This document shows, in pieces, positions 48,001 to 59,729 of a stretch of 64,000 nucleotides of DNA; the first letter of the stretch is position 1; every line of letters begins with the position of its first letter. Both the position numbers and the translations under genes were made by a program. This DNA comes from Synaphobranchus kaupii (lineage: Eukaryota; Chordata; Actinopteri; Anguilliformes; Synaphobranchidae), in the NCBI GenBank assembly GCA_029718625.1, contig CM056381.1, positions 277,768-341,767 of the forward strand, written 5' to 3'. Under the pieces are notes generated by a model. It was not told the origin of the DNA. It did no database searches and saw only the letters and a program-made list of their open reading frames with translations.

Positions 48001-51000
48001 GATCAAAGACGCCAATTCTCAAACGTTACATTGATTATTTTGAGCAAGGATTAGACCAAGAGAAAACTCTTTGTTGGAGAATTTGTACTTTAACATGACT
48101 TCAAAGTCCCTTTTGTCCTATCAACGAATTTGAGTTGGAGTTATGTCATATTGGAGGTATCACTTATTGGAGTTAGATTTGGCAAAGAGGTATTGAGTTT
48201 CAAAGTTGCCCAAACTTTCAGAGAGAATATCGGGGGATCATTGAAAGGGCAGTGTACCATGGAATGATGGGTGGTGTAGTCCATAGTTCCTCAAACAGAC
48301 TACAAAATATGGAACTCTGGGTCGACACCACTTTTTTTAAACATACCTTGGGTGATTCAGTAGCCACGGTATGAAAGCTTTGCTCTCGAACAGCAAATTA
48401 ATTTTAAATGGTTTCCAACTTTCTGCAATACACATTGGAGTCCGGACTCGTTGTTTTGTGAGCTTCTCAACACGCTCCGTGTTTGGCTCTATTCACAGTT
48501 TTTTCAGCAACCGTTCAGTTTAGTCAAATTACTAGTTCACTTCTTGGAAAAAATGCATTAAATTGAACATGTGTTTGAATAACAAAACAGAAAATACAGT
48601 ATGTTCATTTGATATTGTGTCTCTCAGGGATAAGTGTTTTTAAAGAGAAAATAAGTATAATTATTTGCTGCTCTTAATTATCGCTGCTGTTGTAGCAGGA
48701 AAGGCAGTAATTGGATACTAGAAGCTCTTTTGATCTCTGATGGCCGAGAAAAATGTTGCTGCTAAAATGAGAACTATGCAAGATTAATCCCAGCAACAAA
48801 TACACTAGGCGGGGAACATTCAGTGTGGCACGTTATATTTATATGTAAATTTCACCTTGTACCCAATAATTCTGTTGGCTGTTTCTCAGTGCAGACCCTT
48901 CAAAAACTCTCACTTTTGTCACTCTGCTTGTGCAAAAATGGAGTTCTCTCAGTGCAGTGGCTCCCACAAGACAAAAAATAAAATTTCCTGCGCTTTTCTA
49001 CCGTAATTCAATGACAGTTCATTTATATAGTGTATGTCATAAGCTATATTTGAAGAAAGGAACGTCGTTTGGAGTGTTAAGTAATGTGAGAGCTATTTTG
49101 ACGCAAATAGTTTCAGCTTGTGAAGGAAGTTTTGGCACGAAAAACGTCTGAAGGACAAGTGCACTTTAAAAGTACTGACAAGAACTAGGTCGTGGCAGGT
49201 GTGAAAGCACAGCTGGGACAAAGTTGGCCATTACTTTGGACATAAAGCAGCCATTTGTCAAACAACTATTCAGAAACCTATTATATTAAATGTTTTATGA
49301 CAAGAATGGCAGTGAAGACAAGTTACAGGTATTAATGTAAAATGAACGTAATTATTATTATTATTATTACTACGATTAACATTAAATTGGAAATCTGCAT
49401 GTTTATTTATCTTATTATACCTGTATTTAAGTGGTAGCAGTCATTAACTAAATATGCAGAAATACCTGCTGTGAAAGTTCTCACATACAGTCACAATTTT
49501 GCATTGCATTTGCTTAAAAAAACCCCAAGAAAAACAATGTGCTTCCTAAACTGTAGCTAGAAGCAACTCCTTATTGTTCAACAGCACCTCATTCTCTTAA
49601 TTGCTCAGTCGGAGTCATTATTTGAACTGGATATCAACTCAGGTGGCATGGAGGCATTCCAGATGTAAATGATTGAAACCGTTTGTGTGGATCCAGTCAT
49701 AGGATGAGGGCATTAGGATCTTGGGACTGTACGAATTTACATGTTTATGTTGGCATTGTGATTACTCATTACGCTCAATCAATTCCCCGGAACATTATGT
49801 TTCCGGTTGAGTAATGAAAATGACCAATCGCGCCGAAGCACATGCTCTTGTCCGTGGGCGGTTTTGAGAGTGCGCTACAGGTGTTAGGCGAGCGGTCTCA
49901 GGCAGATGGGTTCATTGTGTTAAGTGCTGTCCACCTGTGTGTAATCAGGCATTGATTTAAATGCAGGTGTGTGAGAGCGTGGCATTGTGGGACTGGAGCG
50001 GAGATTAGAGCACTGCGGAATAATCTGTCACAATCGCTAGTTTTACTGCTCTTGGTTTTTTTAAGTTTTTTTTTAAAGTTGCTGAATCCATTCTTCGCTT
50101 AAATGGGTACGCTAGCATAACTGAAGAGGTATTCTGAAGTATGCTGGCGACTGGCCTGCTAGGCCTACGGTGTACGAATACCACTGCTCTTGAGCGGGAA
50201 CCTAGGGTTGAACTCCTAAATTATCCAATTGTCCAGTTTTTAATATGGCATATGAATCCCTAAAAGGCTACAGTCTATTTAAAAGTTAAGGGTTCTGGTG
50301 TGACATCATTGGCCTGGAATAATTAAAGGCACATAGGCCTTTTTAATTGCAATGTGACTATGCTCATTCTAGGTTGAATTTGAGTTTACATTTCAGTTTG
50401 AAACAAAATCAGTTATTATTTACTTGGCAAACTCTTTTACCCAGAGAGTCTTATGAGGCTGTGATAGCACAATGAAAAAAAACTTATGTTATTGTTAAAC
50501 TATAAATGTTCAACTCAGCCGCTATAGTGACATAGACTATATTAATCTCAGGATTTTATTTATTTTTTTGCTCCTCATTTCTCCTGTCTCCAGTTTTATC
50601 TCACTATTGGGAAATCTTCAGGTCTAAAGGCTTTAATAGCAGTCAGTTGTTCGGTGTAGATTACGTTTTTACCAAAATAGCTCTTTACTTACAATTCAGC
50701 CAGAGTGTCCCAAGCCTGCCTGTTCAGTCTGAGAAGTATGTAATTAAAGTTAAGTGGTGTTAATTGGCGACTGCGGTACAGCGACTGCTGGAGAAAGAAT
50801 GGGGCATTGTGGGAATAATAACCCTCCCGTCGGGGCGGGTGGAGTGGGAGTCAATGCTTCAGTGAACCAGGAGCTAGAGCTCTCATTAGGCGGTAAAAAC
50901 ACTGAACGGGCACACCACTGAAAGAGCACATCCCAGAAGGGGATTTAGAAGTCTGGAAACCTTGTGAACTTTGGCTGAGTAGCTCTGTGTCGGAGTCCGT

Positions 51001-54000
51001 TAATTACCGGGAAGGTCTGACCTGTTGGTGTATCACTTCCGCTTGACCGGCTGAGGGCCTGGTTCTTATGACGGGAGGTTAATTCTACGTGCTCATGACC
51101 CTAAACATTTTAACAGTTCTCATCCGATTCACTTTCCTTTTATCATTGTCACCCTGGCCTGGAGCTGATACTTCCGTAATGTAGATAACTCAGTCTAACC
51201 TTGGTACATTTTGGCCTTAACTTTGACGATTAAACGTAAAATATTTTTGCCAGGGGGTGGTTAATACAATTTAAAACGTATCATTTAGTCATTTAGCAGA
51301 TGCTTTTAGCCAAAACGACTTACAGATGGGCATTTTGCATGGTATGCAAACACCACCACAGCTAGAAATGGGTAAAGTAACAAACAAATAAGTGCGACAC
51401 CTGAAGACCTGTAAAATAAGTAGTAAAGTTTTGTGAAAGTGACAAATCCTAGGGTAACCCCCATGTTGTCAAGCAGATGTATGACCAAAGAGCTTCCGCA
51501 GCATCCTTTCACTTAAATGCAAGTTCAGTCAGTATGTGACGACAAAAAAACTAAATACTTTTATCTATCTATATTTTTTGTCGGGGGAAGTTCTCGGCCT
51601 GTCTGCAGAACGCAGAGACACTGAGCACCCCAAAGGTAAGCCAGCGGCAGCAGAGAGGCCTTGAGCCAGAGCAAACGAAGCTGTAATTACGGATCGGTCC
51701 CGGCATTCTCCCTCCAGCCTCAGCCAGCTGCTCCAAATTACAACTTTTCAATTTTACGCCCCAAACGCGGCTTAGAGCCGCCCCTCCGTTGTCTTTGTGA
51801 CGTCACACCGAACTGGGCGCGGCGGCGCGGCGGCGCGCCTACGACACGGTAACAAACAAAAAAAGAAAACCGCATCCCGAGTTAAAAATACTACTTAGTG
51901 ACTGAGTGTGTAATTATTGTATTGAAATTAGAATTTCCTGAAATAGTTTTAAACGAGGACATGCTTTGGTATTCTTTCGCAATCTGACAAGGCTGGAAGA
52001 AATTAGACTGGAATTAATCCCCCCCCCCCCCCCCCCCATTTATTAATTCACAGGAGTAGCTGCAGAACATTAGCAGTTGGCCCTTACAGGGATCCTTAGT
52101 TTTCATATTTATGAGATCATCACTTGCACTCTTGACCTTTCCTCCCAGCGGAATGGGCGGCAGTGTAGTATAACGGTTAAGGAGCTGTCCTAGTAACCGA
52201 AAGGTTGCAGGTTCGATTCCCAGGTAGGACGCTGCCGTTGTACCCTTGAGCTAAAGGTACTTAACCTGAATCGCTTCAGTATATATCCAGCTGTATAAAT
52301 GGATAATATGTAAAAAATGCTAACAAAGTTGTGTAAGTCGCTCTGGATAAGAGCATCTGCTAAATGCCTGTAATGTAATGAATGCAGACATTACATTAAT
52401 ATTGCGCCTCCCACCAAAAACGGCCATAACGCAGATTTACCCTTCACTGTATCCACTAAATATAGCATACAATAGTAGACTGTAGGCAGTCCCTTCAGCC
52501 CCCACGCTTACACAAAACTTATACATGGGGTACCCCTCATCCACGCTTATCCCCACCCCCAGCATAGTATTTCCACATATTCCCAACCCCTGCACAGAAA
52601 GTATGATATCTGAAAAAACTGTCATAGTTCTTTATTTTCTTTATTCATTTTCATCTTATTTTCAAAGCTTAATTCTGTTAATTCACGATTGCTGTGCGTC
52701 ACTGTGAACTCACTGTGTACGTATATACGGCGTATATGCGGTCACGTACTATGAACAAGATCCTTCTGACACGTGTAAGACTTGATTGGATTGATCTGTT
52801 GATGGAACGAGCGAATGGCACTGAGCGAATTGGCAGAGGGTGGTTATGATAGTCCTCGGATATGTTTACAAGATTTGTATTTTAATGACTGTCTGTCTTT
52901 TACTTTTAGCTTCAGTGTTTTGCTCGACACCTGCCATTGGAGGGTTTTACTGTGACATATACAGTTAAAGGAAGTGGGTTTTTTTTTAAGACGAGCACCC
53001 GCGTTTGCTTTTGTGTTACACATAAATGACATCCTTATGACAAGAGGAGTGTGAAAGAGACAGTAATACTCCCTAGTGTGTGTGCGTGTGTGTCTGTGTG
53101 TGTGTGTTGCTAGCCCAGTTGTAGAGATTTTAAATGGCCATTTCCCGTGGCTGAGCTACAGTCCTTTGTAGCAGAAATACCAAGCACTGTAGTGTAGTGT
53201 TTCATGGTCCTACCGCCCCCACAGAACTCCATAAAGCCACAGAGGAGTCAGCAGAAACTCCTAATGCTATATGTACTACATGCACTTCTGCAAACAGGCC
53301 TTGCCACGTAGTCATTTACTGATGTTATTGCATAGATCAGATTGATATTTGTTATGTGTATTGCGGGGGTACCTGGGGAACTCAGGTTAAGTGCTTTGTT
53401 CAGGGGTGCAACACCAGCGCCCCGCCAGGGAGCCCAGGCCATTAGTTTACACTGCTGCCTGTACATAAATACTGTGCGGAGTTTGCATGTTCTCCCCTTG
53501 TCCGCGTGGGTTTCCTCCCAGAGTCCAAAGGCATGCACTTTAGGCTAATTGGAGGCTGTAAATTGCCCATAGGTATGAGTGTGTGAGTGAATGGTGTGTG
53601 CGCCCTGCGATGGATTGGCGACCTGTCCTGGGTGTATTCCTGCCTCTCGCCCAATGCATGCTGGGATAAGCGGGTTAGATAATTGGTGGATGGATGGATT
53701 GTATGTATGTACTTATTATTGCCTTTTACAACTGCATACATCAGATTGATATTTGCTATGTGTATTTGCAAGGCGCCTATTTACAGGACAACGTGGGGAC
53801 TGCTGCAGTTTGCAACCGTGTCAAAGTCAATGGCACTGTTGATTTGGGTCCCCCTTAGATAGCATGACACGCTGCCACCATGCAGAAATGCAGCTGGTTA
53901 GCGCAACCGTGATATTTTGGAACAATGTAGATGGCAGATGGCATGAAATGAGTTGTACCAAGGTTTCTATTTTTGTCTTTGTTGTTTTTAGCACTTGCTA

Positions 54001-57000
54001 TGAGTGGGTGTAATTGGGGACTGGATCATTCTTTTTTTTTTTTTGGACAGGGGGACAGGGGGGCTGGGTGGGGTGGCATACACCCTTCAGTAGCTAGTAT
54101 TTGTGCAAATGGTCTTGAAAATGTGGCATGAAAAGGGTGGCTTTAATTCTATCACCAATTTGTAGCACCGACCTCAGCGGCCATTTTGTACCAGAATGTT
54201 CATTCAAACACATCATTTAAAGAGGAGGAGTGAGTCATGTAGTCAATGATACTGGGGGAAGATTCAGTGGCCGTAATTAAGTGTCGGGAATATAGGAAAT
54301 TTGGCCAAGGTCCTGGGGAAATCTGTGATATCTGTTGTCATGGCAACTTCAGTGACCACAGAGAGACAGGATTTCAGTTCTCCTATTGGACATTGTTCCT
54401 ATCACTTCACAATTGACTGTTTGTTCCAGGACGACAATTTCCCCTCAAATGGTGCTCACTACAAACACTTCCAGTGGTCTCCTGCCATTTACAGTGCATT
54501 TACATTTAGGTATTTAGTAGATTCTCTTGTCCAGAGCGATTCACATCTTAAGTTCTTTACAGACAGTCTAGTTATACAGCAGGATGTTTACTGGAGAAAT
54601 TCAGGTAAAAGGATATAATGCCAGTGCCCCATCTGGGAATTGAACCTTAAAGTCCAGGCCATTATTTTACACTGCTGCCCCATATTAACCTAGCCTTAGG
54701 TTAATCCTAGCCCTGAACCTAATCTCCACCGTCTTGTTACAACATGTATTTTCATAGTACTTACACATTGTTTACTATATATAATCTAAAGGTTAATAAC
54801 CTAACATGCCTACTAAACATTGAATGACCTAGTTGTGGAATCGCACTGGATTTAACGTCCATGTCCCGCCTCTTTTAAAGATTCAACGCTCCATTGTATC
54901 TACACTTCAGATGTGTTTAATCTTATTATGGACTTAACCAAGTGCTGCCTCCCAGATGAACTAGCCTTAATTTGCTTTACACGTTCCGTGCTTGAGCCAT
55001 GCAACGCAGTGCTGATAAAGCAAGATGCAGTACTTAACCCGAATCTCCTCAGTACATATGCAGGTGTGGGTAGTAACTCAAATGTAAGACTCCCAGGCCA
55101 CCTGTAAAATCACAGGTAAGAAGTTTCTGTCGTTTGTTCTTGCTTAATGACTTTGTAGCGTTACTCATTATGGTCAATCTTATATTTGACACGGTAAAGT
55201 CATACCCTGCAGTGATGTAGAAGATGAGAAGTATGAATGGGTCAATAATGGCTGTATGTTTAATGTGAGCGGATCGATAGTACCGGTACATTTCGCTTTG
55301 TCCTCAGGCCTATTTCCGAGCTTTGCTGCCTTGTGAATGTTGTTAGGCATATTTGCTCACATAAATCAAGCAGGATCCACTTAAATTCTCTTACAAGTTT
55401 ATCTGTAACAGCGTCTGCTTAACCCTCATATTATGTCCGTGGCACCTTTTATGTTTGGGGTCAAATTGACCGCAAAAGTTTAAACTGACACTAAACTGTT
55501 GTAACAGAAACATTTTGACACTTTCTGTGTCACCTTTTGTGCATCTCCCCATTGGCTAGCCTCTTACATTTCATACAGCTACCCCCACAAATGACCCCAG
55601 ACAACACCTGTGTAGCCTATACACAGTTGGTACAGGACTTTTGAAAACACAACATTATGTTTATTGTGTGTTTACTATTTAATCTCAACAAATTAGGAAA
55701 AGTCATATAGTGTGAAGATGAAAAAACATGGGTAACTGGTTTTTTAAGAGACGTCAAACATTGAATCGGGTCAAATGTACCCGGAACATAATGTGAGGGT
55801 TAATTAATGTAATTATAATGAACGCTAAAGCCGTGGGGTTTTTCTCTTCTCCCTTCCAGCTGGTGCTTCCAGAATATTCCATCCATGGCCTCTTCTGTAT
55901 TATGTTCCTGTGCGCCCAGGAATGGCTGACTGTCGGGCTCAATATCCCTCTCCTCTTCTACAACACATGGAGGTAGGGACCAGAATTGACCCTTTACTGC
56001 TTTCAGACCGACAGGCCCTTAAAAGCAGCTGCACACGTTGACGTAAAATGGCTGACGTTCACAGTTCCTGGCGTCCACTTGTCAAACATTTGCCTTTACT
56101 TGCCAGTTGCTTTGGCAAATGAAACTGAACCAAAACTGAGCCAAAAAAAAAAGAAAATCGGCAAAACTTATCGCTAACGCGCTACTACATTATTACGCAT
56201 TACAATTCAGCGATGCTAATCTAATCTTATTGCCTCAGATTTAAGTTTGGAAAGGAAGACGGTAGAAGCAGCCCCCGTTTATATATATCGGCCCGTGATA
56301 TCTTGAAAGCCTAGCAATTTAAAAATGGGCTGCTTGTCAAAAATCCGAGTCTCTTATGTTTGTGGGGCTGATTAGTCTTGCTGCTGTTTAGTTAATAAAC
56401 GGCAGAAAAATGCATAGCTCACGCATGCCTCTCCCGGTGACTCGGAAGGACTCTGCGGCTGCTCCGTGTGGCTGGTTGAAGTTATGGAGTGTTTTTTATG
56501 TCTCATTAATTGCCACACGTGCCCTGTGGCTAAAGACAGCACTCCGGGTTCAGCTGAGAGAACGTTCCGGCCTCAGATATACCCGTCTCCTTTCCCACTG
56601 AGCGCAGCTGATGCCCAATGTCTTCAGCGTTTACTTCACCGCTCCGCGATTCAGCTGATGCTCTCCGCCCCCTTCACCCCCTAACCCCCGCCCCCCCCCC
56701 CCCCCCCCCTCCCCCACGTGTCCTTCAGTCTCCACAGCGAGCCCTTCAGGAAGCACATGTGAGAGAGACGGGTGGGAGAGAGAGGAGAGTTAAAGAGAGA
56801 GAGAGGGAGGGACTGAAAGACGGTGGAGAGAGGGGAAGAGCATGGAAGAGATGTGGGAGAGAGAAAGGTGGGAAAGAGAGATGGTAGAGAGGGAGGAATA
56901 GAGGAGAGGAGAGGGAGAAAGTAAGCGAAGGGGGGAGACTGTATGAGGGAGAGATGGGAAGAGTGTCGTTTCACCGCAGGGCGAGCCATTTGTAATGATA

Positions 57001-59684
57001 GTTCAGGTAATAAGTTATAAATATTACAGTGAAAGAAGGTCTGGGAGGGGGGTCTTAGGGCCTGATTTACTGAGGCCTTTAGCGGGTGCAAAACCATTTA
57101 GCGCAAGCAAAACCAATGACATGACCAATGATTGGTGCAAAACAACTTCCATGACCAATCATTGGTGTCGTTATTGGTTTTGCGTGTGCTAAACGGTTTT
57201 GCACCCGCTAAAGGTCTCAGCAAATCAGGCCCTTAGAGTGGAGTTGAGGTGGGTAACTGTTGGTGTAGGCTTCAGAAATCTCCTTTTTCTCCTCACATAA
57301 TGGACCTTAGACGTACCTTCAGCATCTGGCTGTTCCACACAGGATCCCAGATGAAAGATAAAAAGCGTCAGCAGTCATTGTGGTGGGGGGGGTCATTTGC
57401 TTTGTTTTTTTCCCTCCCTGGTTGTAAGAAGACCAGCATACTGGTGGCCTTGGGAATGGCTGCTGTAATCTAGCATCTCTGAATATTTAAGGTGCAATTA
57501 GATCAGATTCTTTCCTGCAGAGTAAAGCCCTTGATTTGAATCTCATTACGTGTTATTAATATTTCATGTTAACACTTAGTACTTGCTGCCAAACTTGCAG
57601 TGACAGTTAATTTGTGTATGCAGCTGGTGGGGGCCTTAACCTGGTACTGGGTGTATCTGTGTCTCTCACGCACCTGCCGGCATCGTGTAACATTTGATAG
57701 TTTCGGCTCGCGAGAGCGGCCCCTGTGTTTTGGCGGAAGTGGAAGTCGGCTCGGCAGGGTTGTGGCAGAAAGTCTGGATCACACTCCGCAGCCTGGAGCA
57801 GCTCTTCAATCCTCGAAGATGGGGGGGGGGGGGGGGGGGGGCGCAGCGACGCCTCGCTCTGGGGCTACCCAAAACGGGCGCAGCTGCCCACCCTTCAAGC
57901 GCGCGTTGTCACGCGCCATCTGGACCCTGCGGAGAGGACAGGGCGCAATTTCGGCATTCAACTCGAAATGCGACGCAGCAGAAACGCAGCCGCTCAACGT
58001 GCGCTCGCCAAGAAGAAGACTTTTCAGTTCGCCTTTTCATCGACAGGACCCTGCTTATTTAACAGCCAGCCCCCCCCCCCCCTAAAATAGTTTTCAAAAT
58101 CACTCCCCCTTCCCGTATTCTTCCTCTTTATTCTTCAGTATTTACAATTTGCTATTTAGCAGACACTCGTATCTCACCCAGAGCGACTTACAAAGCATTT
58201 AGGAACACGTGGGCCAATCCTGGCTCTGAGGGGGGGCGGTGGTGGTGGGGAAGGGGCCGTTGTTTCGTGCTGAACTACCCGTGTTTGTATTCTCCCTCTT
58301 CGGTAGGTACTTCCATAGCCCCACGGACACGCCGGAGCTGCTCTACGACCCGGCGTCCGTCATGAACGGGGACACCCTCAAGTTCTGCCAGAAAGAGGCC
58401 TGGTGCAAAATGGCTTTCTTCGTCCTCTCCTTCTTCTATTATCTCTACTGGTGCGTGGTTTGTACCACTTTCCCCCCTGTCCCCGAGCACAGTGTGAGCT
58501 CTTTTATTGGTTATTTGATTATTATAACCCTTTAAGGTGAAAGGTCACACGTACAGCACGTGCTTAGAGTGCTCTTAACTGAACATTCTAATGCTGATGT
58601 CACAATCACTGCTGTTTTTTTTTTTTCATTGAAAGCGATGGAGTTCTAGAACACTGACTTAGAATTTTGAAAAAAAAAAATCTTCCAAAAAAAACCTACC
58701 CTTCAAATGGTCAATGTGAGGAGTAATGGTGACAAAATCTCGAATTGTTATCATTCTGTCCTCCGCAATTGTGCATATGTAAAATGGAAGGTTATTTGTT
58801 TTTTTGCTTTTTTTAAATAAAAAATTGAATAAATTTGCTGGCTGCTGGGTGGCACGTCCCATCCAAGACGTTGTTCCAGCCGCGGATTGGCCCCCGCTGT
58901 CTGGTATTAAATTCAGACCACACTGATGTAGAATGAACTACATTGGCAAAGGAAGAGCTTTCAACTTTGATCTTAATTTCTCTGCTTTGTCGTCTAATGC
59001 CGAAAGCATTATCAACAGTGTCAATTTTCGAGGCAATCATGAACACCCACATCAAGAGCAGAGAGACTGGCCTCTCAGGAAGACCCCAGTTTTTTGGCGT
59101 GGTCATTTTGTGTTTTTTTTTTGTTTGTTTCTTTGTTTGTTTGTTTGGCCCCATTTCTGAGCAGCGGTTGTGAATATGGTGTTGCTTCCCTTTATTTTAG
59201 CGCGTACTGGACCTGACTCTGCGATTTCACGCCTCATTGGTCGTTGTGAGTTTGACACTGCCCCCGTCCACTCTGCTTTCTTGGACACCTCCCAACCCCC
59301 CCCCCCCCCCCCCCCCACCTTGCCACCCCCAGCCTGATGCTGTACTGTTCCTTTAGGCCTCCCACGGACCCCACAGAACCCACAAACCCCCCCCCCCCCC
59401 CACGGACCCCACAGAACCCACAAACCCCCCCCCCCCCCCGCCCCCCCAACACCTGTGAAATTCTGTCGCTACGGTGGCTACAGTGAAATGGTAGCCATTT
59501 ATTATTCAACAGAGCTGCCCTGCTCACTTATATTAGTCCCTTTCATGTGAATTGGTATTTTCACCATTATGCATGAAAGCCTTTCCCTCGCCTTCCCCAT
59601 TTACACGCACGTGCACACACACAACCCTAACCCCTCCCCCTACACACGCGCACACACACGTGCTAATGTTCTTTAGCATGCCCT

Positions 59685-59729
<45 letters not shown>

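Larger units (their letters stand above)
41283..55859 (+). other. cnih3: cnih3 intron 3
   Basis: 14.6 kb, starting GTAACT. It contains a CT tract (41779-42073), a 5S-derived SINE, a GC-rich patch with a CCAAT box (about 45260-45560), a 41-bp minisatellite (46471-46919), a CpG-rich patch with a full CRE (51770-51860), a tRNA-derived SINE, SINE/LINE fragments at 53.3-55.1 kb and a piggyBac-type MITE. The stretch 47.8-51.2 kb is AT-rich and nothing was recognised in it. Confidence 0.85.
55973..58306 (+). other. cnih3: cnih3 intron 4
   Basis: 2.3 kb, starting GTAGGG. It holds a poly-C block (about 56690-56713), a purine-rich GA tract (56757-56960), a Harbinger-type MITE (57058-57232), a 21-base G run (57821-57841) inside CpG-rich sequence, a second C run near 58071-58082, and a minus-strand SINE tail at about 58139-58200. 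Confidence 0.85.

Noticed and set aside
52155..52235. Possible tRNA gene
   Set aside because: A and B boxes are present, but acceptor and anticodon stems do not close and a SINE body and tail follow.
57600..58090. Frames of 121-161 codons upstream of exon 5
   Set aside because: They cross a 21-base G run and CpG-rich intron sequence in three frames at once, and the true exon starts at 58307 by phase and homology.
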